DNA from: Myxococcales bacterium | GTDB lineage: Bacteria > Myxococcota_A > Polyangia > Fen-1088 | Direction: 5' to 3' | DNA: 37,753 nt | Assembly: GCA_003158455.1 (NCBI GenBank) | Contig: PMJO01000046.1 | Span: 1 to 37,753 of the forward strand | Part shown: one piece after another, positions 18,250 to 26,502 of the stretch | Layout: each line of letters opens with the position of its first letter | Numbering within the stretch: position 1 is the first letter of the stretch | The notes under the pieces: model-generated | What the model was told of the DNA's origin: nothing | What the model saw: only the letters and a program-made list of their open reading frames with translations | Databases searched by the model: none | Position numbers and translations under genes: made by a program

Positions 18250-18855
18250 CGTCTTCGGCGTTAGGGTCACCTTCTGCGCCACCACCACCGGTTCACCCCC
18301 GAAAGTCGGGAACTTCCAGCGCATCGCCGCGGTTTGAAAACACGACGTCATGTCGGAATCGAACGACGGCCTGATGTTGACTTCCTTCACCGCTCCGGTT
18401 GGCTTGACAGTCAGTTCGACGATGAGCGCCAGCCCCGCCTGGAACTGAAGCGCGGAGTTCCGCTTGAGCGCTCGTTCGTAGCACACCTGCATGGCCTGTG
18501 CGTTCTGCTTGACCACTCGGCTGGCGTCTTGCGGTTTGAGATCACCCTTGCCAATAGCGACCTCGTCCCCCTCCGCTCCGCCGCCGCCGTGCCTCTGCTT
18601 GCGGAGGTCGGCAATCAGGTTGAGGATTTCTGGATCATTGAGCTGCAGCCTGGGGTTGACCGCCGCCTCGGCGACCTGGCGCTTGAGGCTGGCAACTTGC
18701 CCCTTGAGTTCATTGATCTCGCTCTTGCACGCCACGACCTTGTCGTTGGCCTCGCTGATCCGGTGGATCGCGTCCTCATTGTCCCCGCCCTTGCATCCCA
18801 AAACCCAGAACAGACCCGCGCCCGCAAGAAGGAATCCCGTCGTGCTTCGATTCAT
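18247..18855 (-). CDS. Lipoprotein with AgmX/PglI-type C-terminal domain
   Basis: 202 residues from ATG 18855. The signal ends in a lipobox (WVLGC, Cys21), so it should be lipid-anchored. Next comes a coiled coil (about 30-70, EANDKVVACKSEINELKGQ) and then a TonB-like domain: CYERALKRNSAL, LIVELTVKPTGAVKEVNI, SCFQTAAMRWKFP. This is the domain found at the end of AgmX/PglI proteins of gliding-motility and envelope systems in Myxococcota. It lacks the usual inner-membrane anchor plus proline spacer and is lipidated instead. It follows the gene at 18925 by 69 bases on the same strand, so an operon is likely. Role unknown. Confidence 0.85.
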   Translation of the reverse strand: MNRSTTGFLLAGAGLFWVLGCKGGDNEDAIHRISEANDKVVACKSEINELKGQVASLKRQVAEAAVNPRLQLNDPEILNLIADLRKQRHGGGGAEGDEVAIGKGDLKPQDASRVVKQNAQAMQVCYERALKRNSALQFQAGLALIVELTVKPTGAVKEVNIRPSFDSDMTSCFQTAAMRWKFPTFGGEPVVVAQKVTLTPKT

Positions 18856-18924
18856 GTAGTGTTCTTTCCTGGACAAATGTGTGCATCGGTCGGCGCCAGC
18901 GCGTCCGTTGGCGGGATGCCCGTG

Positions 18925-19464
18925 TCAGCGCAGCTTGGCTTCCTCGTCAGAGAACTCGACCTTGCCGGAATAGCTAGCTCCCTTGCCGCGTAGCCAGAAT
19001 TCGGTTCGTGCCAGCACACGACCGCCGCGCTCGATGGTCATGCTGTACTTCTTGTTCGTCTCGAACTCGGGTTTGGCTAACTGAATACTCGAAGCAAAGA
19101 TTCGGCTGGCCTTGTCGCGCATGTACTGCTCGTCGCCCGCCACGTAGCGCTGTTGACCAGGGACAATCTCCCAGAACTTGACCGTGATCTCGTTGTCGTT
19201 GAGCGGCTTGGCGAAAAACGCGATGTATTCGATCTTCCACACCGCGTGATCATTGCCCTTTTCCTCAATCGGCCAGACCTTGTCGACAGACTGATTGCGC
19301 ACGGCGGCGACGAACGCGCTCTCGGACCCGAATCGGGTTGGGAGCCTATTGGCTGTGATAATGATTCTGCCCTTGAAGACGTCTTCTGGCTTCGCTGCCT
19401 CGGCCCCTGTCGCGAACAAGAAGAAGCAGAGAATGGTCGCTGGGATGCGGTACAACTTGGACAT
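18925..19464 (-). CDS. Secreted protein of unknown function
   Basis: 179 residues from ATG 19464 with a clear signal peptide (SKLYRIPATILCFFLFATGAEA). The remaining part is a beta-rich domain (GRIIITANRLPTRF, VWKIEYIAFFAKPLNDNEI, YSMTIERGGRVLARTEF). Residues ending in FSDEEAKLR close it. No family recognised, although the style (one signal, small all-beta domain) is common in Myxococcota. Likely co-transcribed with the lipoprotein downstream, suggesting the two act together in the periplasm or outer membrane. An upstream in-frame start at 19476 is possible but less well placed for the signal. Confidence 0.7.
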   Translation of the reverse strand: MSKLYRIPATILCFFLFATGAEAAKPEDVFKGRIIITANRLPTRFGSESAFVAAVRNQSVDKVWPIEEKGNDHAVWKIEYIAFFAKPLNDNEITVKFWEIVPGQQRYVAGDEQYMRDKASRIFASSIQLAKPEFETNKKYSMTIERGGRVLARTEFWLRGKGASYSGKVEFSDEEAKLR

Positions 19465-19573
19465 CGCGGCCCTCATGCGGTGGGTTGACTGGCCCCATCA
19501 CTCTAATCGCTTTTGGGTTCGGCTGCAGGGGGTTTTTTGACGACGCAGCTCACCCTGGTAGCGTTGCTTCTTG

Positions 19574-21844
19574 ATGCTTCAGGCTGGCGAGTCTTGCCCC
19601 GCTTCCGCCCCAACCAACCCATCCACCGAGGTTGGCGGCGGCCCTTGTGTCAGTGCTGACTACACGGGCGCTCTGGCCGAAGCGCGGGCTTTGGCCAAGG
19701 CCGATGGCCGGACCGCGGCCTCGCTCGACGTCTTGCTCGGCCTCCTGCGCGTCGGCGGGGCCGCCGCGCGGTTGCTGGGAGAGCGTGGCATCGGGGCGGC
19801 AAAGATCGAGGCCGTCGCCCCCAAGGTGCACTGCGAGACGAATCTCGATCTGGCCGCTCTCGAATGCGAGGCCCAAGGTATCGCCGAAAGAGTTGGCGCC
19901 CGCCAGACGTCGTCCCTGCACCTTCTCCTGGCCATCCTACGCGTGAGCGGATCGGGCACGGATGCCTTGCGACGCATCGGCCACGATCCGGGAAAGGTCA
20001 GGGCCCTCATCCTGCGCGCTCTCACCGGTCCAGGACCTTCGGCCGATCGCCGAACTGACCGAACCGGGCAGGACCCTGGCACGGAGGATGAGCCCGAACG
20101 CAGCCCGGGAGGTGACGCACCGGGGAACGCGGCCTCGGCTACCCGGGAAGTAAGCAGAGCTGCCGAGCCTCCCTCGCCGGGACACTCCGTGCATGCCGCG
20201 GACGACGACGCCATCTGGGAACTATTGCCCCTGGAGTCGCCACGCGCCCCGGTCTTGCACCGGGAACGCGAAGTGGGCCGCGTGCTCGACCTCTTGCAGG
20301 CCAAGACCCCGCGTGTGATCGCCATCGTCGGCGATCCAGGCTCCGGGCGAACAGCTCTGCTGGCGGCACTTTCCGCCGCATCGGCGGACAAGCCGTTGGT
20401 GCCCGTGGGAGATCTAGGCGCCATGGCTTCGCCCGGTGCACTTCTGCAAGCGCTTCACCGCCGCGCGCATCTCTCGTCACCCATCGTGCTCGATGGAACG
20501 GCCTGGCTAGGACCCGAGGGCAGCGACGGACCATTGCAGCTTCTGTGCACGATGAATGCGGGCCGGCGCTGGGTCGTCACCATGACCCCGGCGGACGTGC
20601 GGCGCATAGAGATTGGGGCTCCCGATCTGGCGACGAGCCTGGAAACTGTCGTCCTGCCGCCGCTGCAGCCCTCGGTCCTGCTGGAGATCGTAGAAGCCGG
20701 ACTGGAAGCCATGGCAGAAGCCACCGGCGTGGGCTTTGCGCCCGAGGTGTGCGCCACCCTGATACGCCTCGCGCCCCGCTATCCCAGCGAAAGGGCACAG
20801 CCCGGCCGCGCTTTGGTCATCGCGGAGGTCGCGACGGCCCGCGCCGCCCGTCTTGGCCACGACATGGTTGACGAAACCGGCGTGGCCGAGGTGGTGGCCG
20901 ACGCGGCCGCAGTTCCCGCCAGCCAGCTTCTCCGCGACGATGACGATCGCTTTCGCACCCTCGAGGATCGCCTGTGCGAGCGGGTGGTGGGGCATGACGA
21001 AGCCCGTGGTTGCATCGCGGCGGCGCTGCGGCGGAGCTACGCGGGGTTTCGCGGCCACCGGCCTTTGGCCTCGTTTCTCCTGCTGGGCCCGACCGGAGTC
21101 GGCAAGACCGAAACCGCTCGCGCCATCGCCGAGGCGCTTTTCGACGGTGAGTCGGCCCTGCTGCGCATCGACTTGTCCGAATACAGCGAGCCGCACGCCG
21201 TGGCGCGGCTCATCGGCTCGCCTCCCGGCTACGTGGGTCACGAGAATGGCGGCCAGCTCACCGAATCGATTCGCCGTCGGCCGGCCTCAGTAGTGCTTCT
21301 CGACGAGATCGAAAAGGCACATCGAGAAGTACTGCTTGTCCTTTTGCAGGTTCTCGAAGATGGTCGTCTCACCGACGGTCGTGGTCGCGCCGTCGATTTC
21401 TCGGCCAGCGCTATCGTAATGACATCGAACCTGGGCAGTGAGTGCTACCGACGCAGCCGGTCGCCCGCGGTTTCGACCATCCAGGCCCTGGCACGCTCGC
21501 GCTTGCCAGCCGAACTGTGGAATCGCATCGACGAGGTTCTCTGTTATGCGCCCCTGGCCGAAGCCGAGCTGGGCGCAATCGTCGCGCGCATCGCGCTCGC
21601 ATCCAGCCGCCGACTGCACGCCGAACGCGGAATCTCATTTGAAATCGACGCCAGCGTGGTGGCCCAGGTTCTTCGGTCCGAACCTGACCGCAGCCTGGGG
21701 GCGCGACCGCTGCGCCGTGCCTTCGAGCGTCTGGTTGAAAGTCCGCTGGCCAGCGAGATCGTATCCGGCCGCTTGCGGCGCGGAACACGTCTGGGGCTGC
21801 ACTGCGACGGAAATGGCCGGCTGCAAACCACCTGTCTGGCCTAG
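19574..21844 (+). CDS. Clp-family AAA+ ATPase with a degenerate first ATPase domain
   Basis: 756 residues. A double Clp N-domain repeat (about 28-150) is followed by a poorly conserved charged linker. Domain 1 has a changed Walker A, GDPGSGRT, with Arg259 in place of Lys, and no acidic Walker B (VLDGTAWLGPE where DEIH is expected), so it is probably inactive. Domain 2 is canonical: GPTGVGKT with Lys511, pore loop GYVG (552-555), LLDEIEKAH (575-583), TSN, NRIDE and the sensor-2 motif GARPLRR. The IGL/LGF tripeptide used to dock ClpP is not visible after TSNLG, so a ClpP-independent unfoldase is more likely. No ClpP, ClpS or T6SS gene is nearby. Start ATG 19574 (TTG 19571 also possible). Confidence 0.87.
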   Translation: MLQAGESCPASAPTNPSTEVGGGPCVSADYTGALAEARALAKADGRTAASLDVLLGLLRVGGAAARLLGERGIGAAKIEAVAPKVHCETNLDLAALECEAQGIAERVGARQTSSLHLLLAILRVSGSGTDALRRIGHDPGKVRALILRALTGPGPSADRRTDRTGQDPGTEDEPERSPGGDAPGNAASATREVSRAAEPPSPGHSVHAADDDAIWELLPLESPRAPVLHREREVGRVLDLLQAKTPRVIAIVGDPGSGRTALLAALSAASADKPLVPVGDLGAMASPGALLQALHRRAHLSSPIVLDGTAWLGPEGSDGPLQLLCTMNAGRRWVVTMTPADVRRIEIGAPDLATSLETVVLPPLQPSVLLEIVEAGLEAMAEATGVGFAPEVCATLIRLAPRYPSERAQPGRALVIAEVATARAARLGHDMVDETGVAEVVADAAAVPASQLLRDDDDRFRTLEDRLCERVVGHDEARGCIAAALRRSYAGFRGHRPLASFLLLGPTGVGKTETARAIAEALFDGESALLRIDLSEYSEPHAVARLIGSPPGYVGHENGGQLTESIRRRPASVVLLDEIEKAHREVLLVLLQVLEDGRLTDGRGRAVDFSASAIVMTSNLGSECYRRSRSPAVSTIQALARSRLPAELWNRIDEVLCYAPLAEAELGAIVARIALASSRRLHAERGISFEIDASVVAQVLRSEPDRSLGARPLRRAFERLVESPLASEIVSGRLRRGTRLGLHCDGNGRLQTTCLA

Positions 21845-21876
21845 CGACTGACGGTCTCCTCGCCCGGCACAATTAC

Positions 21877-22007
21877 CTAGTTCTCACAGAGGGTGCAAAG
21901 GACGCAGAGGTCGGAAAAGGAGAAGGGGTTGGGCCGGACAGGAGCCAACCCTTCCTCCTTTTTCATCCGGCTCTTCGGCCTTCGTGGTCTCTGTGTGAGA
22001 TAGCTAG
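21877..22007. repeat. Nested inverted-repeat element of the CTCTGTG type
   Basis: The space between two convergent genes is an imperfect palindrome. The outer arms read TTCTCACAGAGG (21881 onward) and CTCTGTGTGAGA (21989-22000), and the inner arms are the terminator stem at 21915-21962. The interior phrase GCAAAGGACGCAGAGG resembles the ACAGAGGACACAGAG repeats seen widely in environmental bacterial genomes (remembered, not searched). Shorter relatives occur at 23840-23867 and 27812-27839. Confidence 0.7.
21915..21963. terminator. Bidirectional intrinsic terminator between the Clp gene and nadD
   Basis: An 18-base arm (21915-21932) pairs with 21945-21962 across a 12-base loop, with one A-C mismatch and one G-U pair. 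It begins with four A and ends with five T, so either strand ends in a U-rich tail. It lies between the converging ends at 21844 and 22019, as expected for a shared terminator. Confidence 0.75.
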
Positions 22008-22018
22008 CGTGTCCTGAG

Positions 22019-22564
22019 CTATTTCGCGTACAGCCCGTGCTCGCGGATGTACGCCAGCACGCTACGTGGGACGAGACCGTCGACGGGTTCGCCCGCACGC
22101 AGTCGCGCACGAATCTCGCTGGAGCTGACCGCGGGCATGGCCACAGCCGCCCCGCCGGCAAACCCATTGCGGCCCACAACCAGCAGCCGCACCGAGCGAC
22201 GCAACTCATCCGCGCCGTACCACAATGGCAGTTCCGGCTCGACGTCCGCACCGATAACCAGCAGAAACTCATGCTCCGGGTGGCTCGCCTGCAGAGCCTT
22301 GATAGTCAGAAGCGTCCGGCTCACCTCACCACCCAGTCGGGCCTCAACGTCGCTGACCCGCACCCGTGCGCCCAGAACAGCAGCGGCTCGCTCGCTCATG
22401 CGCAGGCGATCTTCGAACGCTTCCAGCGTTTTGCCGAAGGTATGTCTCCAGCAGGGGACGAACCACAGCTCGTCTACCGCGGCCGTCTCCAGCACATAGA
22501 GCGCGACCAACTGGTGTCCGATATGCGGCGGGTTGAAGCTGCCGCCAAAGATTGCCACCCGCAT
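22019..22564 (-). CDS. nadD: Nicotinate-nucleotide adenylyltransferase
   Basis: Joins nicotinate mononucleotide and ATP to form deamido-NAD in NAD synthesis. The 181-residue protein starts with the nucleotidyltransferase signature GGSFNPPHIGH (7-17), carries WFVPCWRHTFGK and FLLVIGADVEPELPLW, and ends with the ATP-binding SSSEIRARLRAGE and VLAYIREHGLY. Slightly shorter than the usual 200-210 residues, with the difference in the middle. It is the likely product of the canonical nadD, but no obgE or rsfS neighbour is present. The ATG at 22564 sits at the expected N-terminus. Confidence 0.95.
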   Translation of the reverse strand: MRVAIFGGSFNPPHIGHQLVALYVLETAAVDELWFVPCWRHTFGKTLEAFEDRLRMSERAAAVLGARVRVSDVEARLGGEVSRTLLTIKALQASHPEHEFLLVIGADVEPELPLWYGADELRRSVRLLVVGRNGFAGGAAVAMPAVSSSEIRARLRAGEPVDGLVPRSVLAYIREHGLYAK

Positions 22565-22610
22565 GCCATGAACCTACCTCAAATCCGCAAGGGAAACAGA
22601 GACAGAGTTG

Positions 22611-23810
22611 TCAGTAGAGAAGGTACGGCTGGCGCCGTTCCGCGAAGCGATGTTCGGCCGACGACCAAGTCGCCGCTAGCTCCTCCAGGGTGAGGCCGCG
22701 CTCGATCCCGGTGCGGATCGCATCGCTGCCAGTGAGAAGATCGATGGCCAAGCGGTCAGCCACGAATTCGTAGGGTTCGCTGCGCCAGCTAAAGGCCTCG
22801 CCACCCAGAGCGTGCAATTCGCGCAGGATTGCGACGCCGCAACGATAGGGCTGGAAAGCCCTGCGATCCGTGAGGTGAACCTGGATTCCGCCGCACACCT
22901 GGCCGGCGAACTTGTGAAAGCTGGGGCGAAAGGTCAGTGGGCGAAAAGCCACACCGCCAAGCCGGTAGCCGGCCAGCCGCTCGGCCAGGCGATGCCCGTC
23001 AAGGAATGGCGCGCCGATGATCTCGAATGGCCGAGTCGTGCCTCTTCCCTCGGACAGGTTGGTACCCTCGATGAGACAGAGGCCGGGATAGACGAACGCC
23101 GTGTCCACGGTCGGCATGTTGGGCGACGGCATGACCCAAGGCAGCCCGGTCGCCTCGAAAAAGTCTCGTCGATGCCAGCCCTGCATGGACACCACCGTCA
23201 GATCCAGATCGAGCGGCGAAGCGAAAGGCGGACCGCCCCACGGAATCCCGGCCCGCACCAGCCGCGCGATCTCTCCGATGGTCAGGCCGTGGCGTACCGG
23301 CAACGACGCCAGGCCCACGAAGGATTCATAACCCGGTTCGACCTCCCCGCCTTCAATCGCGCCGCCGCCGATGGGATTGGGCCGATCAAGTACCACCACG
23401 GCCACGCCGGCACGCGCCGCAGCCTGCATAACGAGAGCCATGGTCCAGACGAACGTGTAGTAGCGGCTGCCGATATCCTGCAAGTCGATCAGCAAGACGT
23501 CACTATCCGCCAGAGCCTCCTGGCTCGGCTGCAATGACTCGGGCGCGCTTCCATAGAGGCTGGTGACAGGAATCCCGCTGCGCCCATCCTGCTCGCCGGA
23601 CACGCTGACCATGTCCTGGGCCTCGCCCCGCACACCATGTTCGGGACCGAAAAGGCGCACCGGCCGCACCCCACAGGCCAACAGACGGTCGACGATGTGG
23701 ACGAGTTGCGCATTCACGCTCGCGGGATGGCAAAGCACGCTCACCCGCCGGCCCCGGCACAGATCAAGCCTTTCAGCACAGAGCACGTCGAGACCAGAAG
23801 CGACGACCAT
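22611..23810 (-). CDS. namZ: DUF1343 / NamZ-type exo-beta-N-acetylmuramidase
   Basis: DUF1343 proteins (NamZ in Bacillus) release terminal MurNAc from peptidoglycan fragments. The 399-residue protein covers the whole family: SVLCHPASVNAQLVHIVD, FGPEHGVRGEAQDM, VLLIDLQDIGSRYYTFVWTM, LDRPNPIGG, GLPWVMPSPNMPTVDTAFVYPG, EGTNLSEGRGTTRPFE and SFHKFAGQVCGG. No signal peptide is seen at its start (MVVASGLDVLCAER), so it may act in the cytoplasm on imported muropeptides. A start further upstream is not supported. Enzymatic activity is inferred from the family. The gene is 46 bases upstream of nadD on the same strand, so the two may share a transcript. Confidence 0.9.
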   Translation of the reverse strand: MVVASGLDVLCAERLDLCRGRRVSVLCHPASVNAQLVHIVDRLLACGVRPVRLFGPEHGVRGEAQDMVSVSGEQDGRSGIPVTSLYGSAPESLQPSQEALADSDVLLIDLQDIGSRYYTFVWTMALVMQAAARAGVAVVVLDRPNPIGGGAIEGGEVEPGYESFVGLASLPVRHGLTIGEIARLVRAGIPWGGPPFASPLDLDLTVVSMQGWHRRDFFEATGLPWVMPSPNMPTVDTAFVYPGLCLIEGTNLSEGRGTTRPFEIIGAPFLDGHRLAERLAGYRLGGVAFRPLTFRPSFHKFAGQVCGGIQVHLTDRRAFQPYRCGVAILRELHALGGEAFSWRSEPYEFVADRLAIDLLTGSDAIRTGIERGLTLEELAATWSSAEHRFAERRQPYLLY

Positions 23811-23839
23811 AGCTGCCCGTCTTCTCCGGCTCTGCGGCC

Positions 23840-23867
23840 TCCCCTCTCACCTCTGTGTTCTCAGCGG
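23840..23867. repeat. Short CTCTGTG-type repeat copy
   Basis: This 28-base stretch between the sensor and NamZ genes matches 27812-27839 at 26 positions, sharing CCTCTGTGTT and CAGCGG. It also resembles the right arm of the element at 21877-22007 (TCCGGCTCT ... CTCTGTGT). Confidence 0.65.
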
Positions 23868-23920
23868 CAGGTAGCGAGCAGAGCCATTCAACTCATCCGC
23901 TTGGTTGCGACAAAACACTC

Positions 23921-25384
23921 CTAGGCGATCTTCACCGGTCTGAACGAAATTTCGCCCCGGTCGGTCACGATCTGGAAACGCACGCTCTTGCACTCCCACT
24001 TTTCGCGCAGTCCGGCTTCGGCCAGGCTGAGTTTGGCCATGAAGGCCTGCACGCTGAGCCCGCCGGAGGGCTGGCCGAGCGCACGCAAAGCATTCATGTA
24101 TTCGTTGAAAAGCCTCGGGTAGTAGGCCGCCTCGCTCTCCTCGGCCAATGCCGCGACCGTGGCCGGCGGCGCGGTGCCTCCGGTGTTGTCGATGCTCATC
24201 GATTCGGCTTTCCAGCGCTTCGTGGCCGCGTCTTCCTCTTCCTCCTCAACCGCCTCCTCGTTGGGTTCCTCCCGTCCCAACAGACGGGCCAGCATGACAT
24301 TCAGGCTGTTCGACAGTCCCTCGAAATCTGGGCCCACCGGCTTGAAGGTGTAGTCGATGTTGGTATTGATGATCTCAGCGACACCCAATTCAATCTTGTC
24401 AAGCGGCGCAATGAACCGGCGCGCAGTCATGGCTGCGACAACCAGCGCAACTATGATCGCCAACAGGCCGAGCAAGAGAACCCTGATCCCTTGGGACTGC
24501 ACCCGACTCATGCCATCGCTAAGTGAAGCGAGAATGGCGAAACCGCTGGTCTTGTCCGCGAAGTTCCCCGGCATGGGCGCAGCCACGACCGCGTACTCGC
24601 GTCCTTCCAGGAACCAGTGGGCCACCTGGGTGGCGGCAGCGCCGGACAGGGCCAACGCTGCGAGATTCTGGCCGGAGAACAAGAAGTTGCTCAGCGCCTG
24701 GGTCTTGGCCACGTCTTCCTTCAAAGGGTCGGCATTGGAGACGAAACTCGATGTATGGAGCTTGCCGGCGTGGAAGTATCCAATTTCCGTCCCGAGAAGA
24801 TCGCGGTTCTCCTGTGCAGTCTTCGCGCTCACCACCCACGCGACCAGAATGGCCCCGACGATGGTGCCATCAGGCCGAGTAACCGGGGCAACTGCCACCA
24901 CGTGCACCCCGCCGTCTCGCCACGTCCAGATGTCTTTGACTGCAACTCCCTTGAGCGCCTGAGGCACCGCGGGGTACTTGGCGCGCAGATCTTCTTTCCA
25001 GTCGGCGTTGGGGTTCAAGTTGCGGGCGATGATCTTCCCAGTGGAATCAAGGATGGCCAGAATGTCGGCCTTGCGTTGTTCCTTCTCCAGGGCTGAGTTG
25101 AGCAATTCGCACTCATCGAAGGCCGCCTGGCGCAAGGCCGTCTCCTCCGTCTTGTCGAACACCGCAACCACCGCGGGCTTGCGGCCAAGCTCAGCAGCGA
25201 GATTGGCCAAGTCGAGGCTCACCAGTCGGCTGATCTTCTGGTAGACCAACTGGGCACGGGAAACCTTGGCCTCAACATCTTGAGTCGCCGCTGCCTTCAT
25301 GTCCGAGGTGACCCAAAGGAAGAAGACGACGGTTGCAACCAGGATGAGTGCCGCGGCGATCAGTCCAATTCTGATGCGATACAT
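23921..25384 (-). CDS. Membrane sensor with periplasmic Cache-like domain and MXAN_5187-type C-terminus
   Basis: 487 residues. An N-terminal helix (IGLIAAALILVATVVFFLW) and a second one (about 303-325, IRVLLLGLLAIIVALVV) enclose a periplasmic domain that looks like a Cache sensor (ILAILDSTGKIIARNLNP, HVVAVAPVTRPDGTIVGAI). A HAMP-like segment (ARRFIAPLDKIELGVAEI) follows, then an acidic low-complexity linker, then a C-terminal domain YYPRLFNEYMNALRALG ... KWECKSVRFQIVTDRGEIS matching the MXAN_5187 C-terminal family as remembered. No kinase, cyclase or methyl-accepting output domain is present, so the C-terminal domain is the likely output. The start has a good GAGGAAACAC ribosome site. Confidence 0.83.
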   Translation of the reverse strand: MYRIRIGLIAAALILVATVVFFLWVTSDMKAAATQDVEAKVSRAQLVYQKISRLVSLDLANLAAELGRKPAVVAVFDKTEETALRQAAFDECELLNSALEKEQRKADILAILDSTGKIIARNLNPNADWKEDLRAKYPAVPQALKGVAVKDIWTWRDGGVHVVAVAPVTRPDGTIVGAILVAWVVSAKTAQENRDLLGTEIGYFHAGKLHTSSFVSNADPLKEDVAKTQALSNFLFSGQNLAALALSGAAATQVAHWFLEGREYAVVAAPMPGNFADKTSGFAILASLSDGMSRVQSQGIRVLLLGLLAIIVALVVAAMTARRFIAPLDKIELGVAEIINTNIDYTFKPVGPDFEGLSNSLNVMLARLLGREEPNEEAVEEEEEDAATKRWKAESMSIDNTGGTAPPATVAALAEESEAAYYPRLFNEYMNALRALGQPSGGLSVQAFMAKLSLAEAGLREKWECKSVRFQIVTDRGEISFRPVKIA

Positions 25385-25634
25385 GTGTTTCCTCGGGCTG
25401 GCAGGGGTGAAGTGATCAGGCGCACTTTTTCAGAACACGGCGGAGCACGCGACGCGCGCCGGAGGGGATTATCAGCACCTGGCACGCGGGCAGTCAAGAT
25501 GGGGGACTGGGATAGCTTCAGGAAGGTTGCGACAGCGTGCCGCGGCTGCTGAGCGCCATCCACGCAATGCTGCGGCTAGACGTTTGTGAACCTTGATGAG
25601 CTGTGCGCTCTCTCGACGGGACGAGCCCCAAAAA

Positions 25635-25663
25635 TTGACAATTCTCGTCTCTTGACCTACATG
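25635..25663 (+). promoter_or_regulatory. Candidate promoter directly before the second PilZ gene
   Basis: A perfect -35 hexamer TTGACA (25635-25640), 17-base spacing, then TACATG as a weak -10. Transcription would begin near 25670, at the ATG (25672), implying a leaderless mRNA. No Shine-Dalgarno sequence is visible before the start, which agrees with that idea. Confidence 0.4.
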
Positions 25664-25671
25664 TAAGAACT

Positions 25672-26034
25672 ATGCATACACGAGCGCACTCGCACAAAAC
25701 TCCGTCGAGGACAGAAAGCCGCGACCGTCGAGGCGAAGCCCGCCGGGATGTAGACCTTCTCATCAATCGATTCTTGAACGGCTATCCCTACCTCTGTCGG
25801 GCCACTAACATCAGCCGAACTGGAATTCGTGTCGTGCCGATGCATGAGCCCGCCGTGGCCGCGCAATACATGGGTCTGCAATTTCAGCTTCCCGGCAGCG
25901 ATGAAATCGTCACCGCGTCGGGCGAGGCGGTGTTTGCCTCAGGCTCGCAGGCGCCGGTGGGGATTCGTTTCACCCGCATGCCGCCGGCCTCGGCAGAGCA
26001 GATCAGTCGTTTTGTAGCTGCTCGCCGCGATTGA
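25672..26034 (+). CDS. Single PilZ-domain protein
   Basis: 120-residue soluble protein with the PilZ motifs RRGEARRDVDLLINRF (Arg-rich box) and ATNISRTGIRVVP ([D/N]xSxxG type). A late strand pair PVGIRFTRMP follows, and the domain ends near residue 113. Probably binds c-di-GMP and passes that state to a partner, but no partner gene is adjacent and the flanks are non-coding. The N-terminal 15 residues are charged and probably flexible. Distinct from the PilZ protein at 9512: shorter and without a long tail. Confidence 0.88.
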   Translation: MHTRAHSHKTPSRTESRDRRGEARRDVDLLINRFLNGYPYLCRATNISRTGIRVVPMHEPAVAAQYMGLQFQLPGSDEIVTASGEAVFASGSQAPVGIRFTRMPPASAEQISRFVAARRD

Positions 26035-26502
26035 CATTCGACCCTTCGCTGCTGGTCCCAGCGTAGGATTTAGTTCCAGCCCCAATTTGGCAGCCCGTGG
26101 CGAAAGTCTCCGCGTCGCCGTTCGGGCAGATTCTGGGCCGTCTGTTCTTGTTGGAACCCTGGGAGGGTTCCAAACCTCCCGCGACGGGGCTGGCCGATAT
26201 TCGGCGCTTCGCCGCTTCTTGCATCCGGCCCGAATCCACTCCGAACGGCTCGGTCCGACTTTCACCACGGGCTGCCAGCCATGACCGGGCGCGATCCTCG
26301 TGCTACCCACTTTCAATTCTTGGGGGTTTAGTGGTAGTGGTGCTAGGACTACCGATTGCAAACTAGTGACCTCGCCGGGGCGTTATCCCGCCCTGGTGAG
26401 TCTATGCTTGACAGGTCTCGCCTAACCTCGCGTATATCTTGAGCCAGCCTCACGGGAGAACCCGCGAGGCAGTAGCAGAGCCACCCCGCACGGAGATACG
26501 CC
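26035..26502. other. 468-bp gene-free region with a second copy of the two-hairpin repeat core
   Basis: No reading frame here has a recognised motif. The core at 26154-26188 (plus strand) matches the core inside the 17939-18249 element at 32 of 35 positions. Its first hairpin is perfect: TTGGAACCCT (26152-26161) pairs with AGGGTTCCAA (26165-26174 region) over a GGG loop. The second is CCCG-CGA-CGGG. Near the right end, GTAGT ... ACTAC (26334-26338 with 26348-26352) forms a small hairpin, and AGTGGTGCTA resembles the terminal repeat of the first element. 26360-26502 should hold the promoter of the next gene. Confidence 0.6.

Noticed and set aside
19520-19545. G5-T6 stretch before the Clp gene as a terminator
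   Set aside because: No stem precedes the T run on the plus strand, and the neighbouring genes do not end there.
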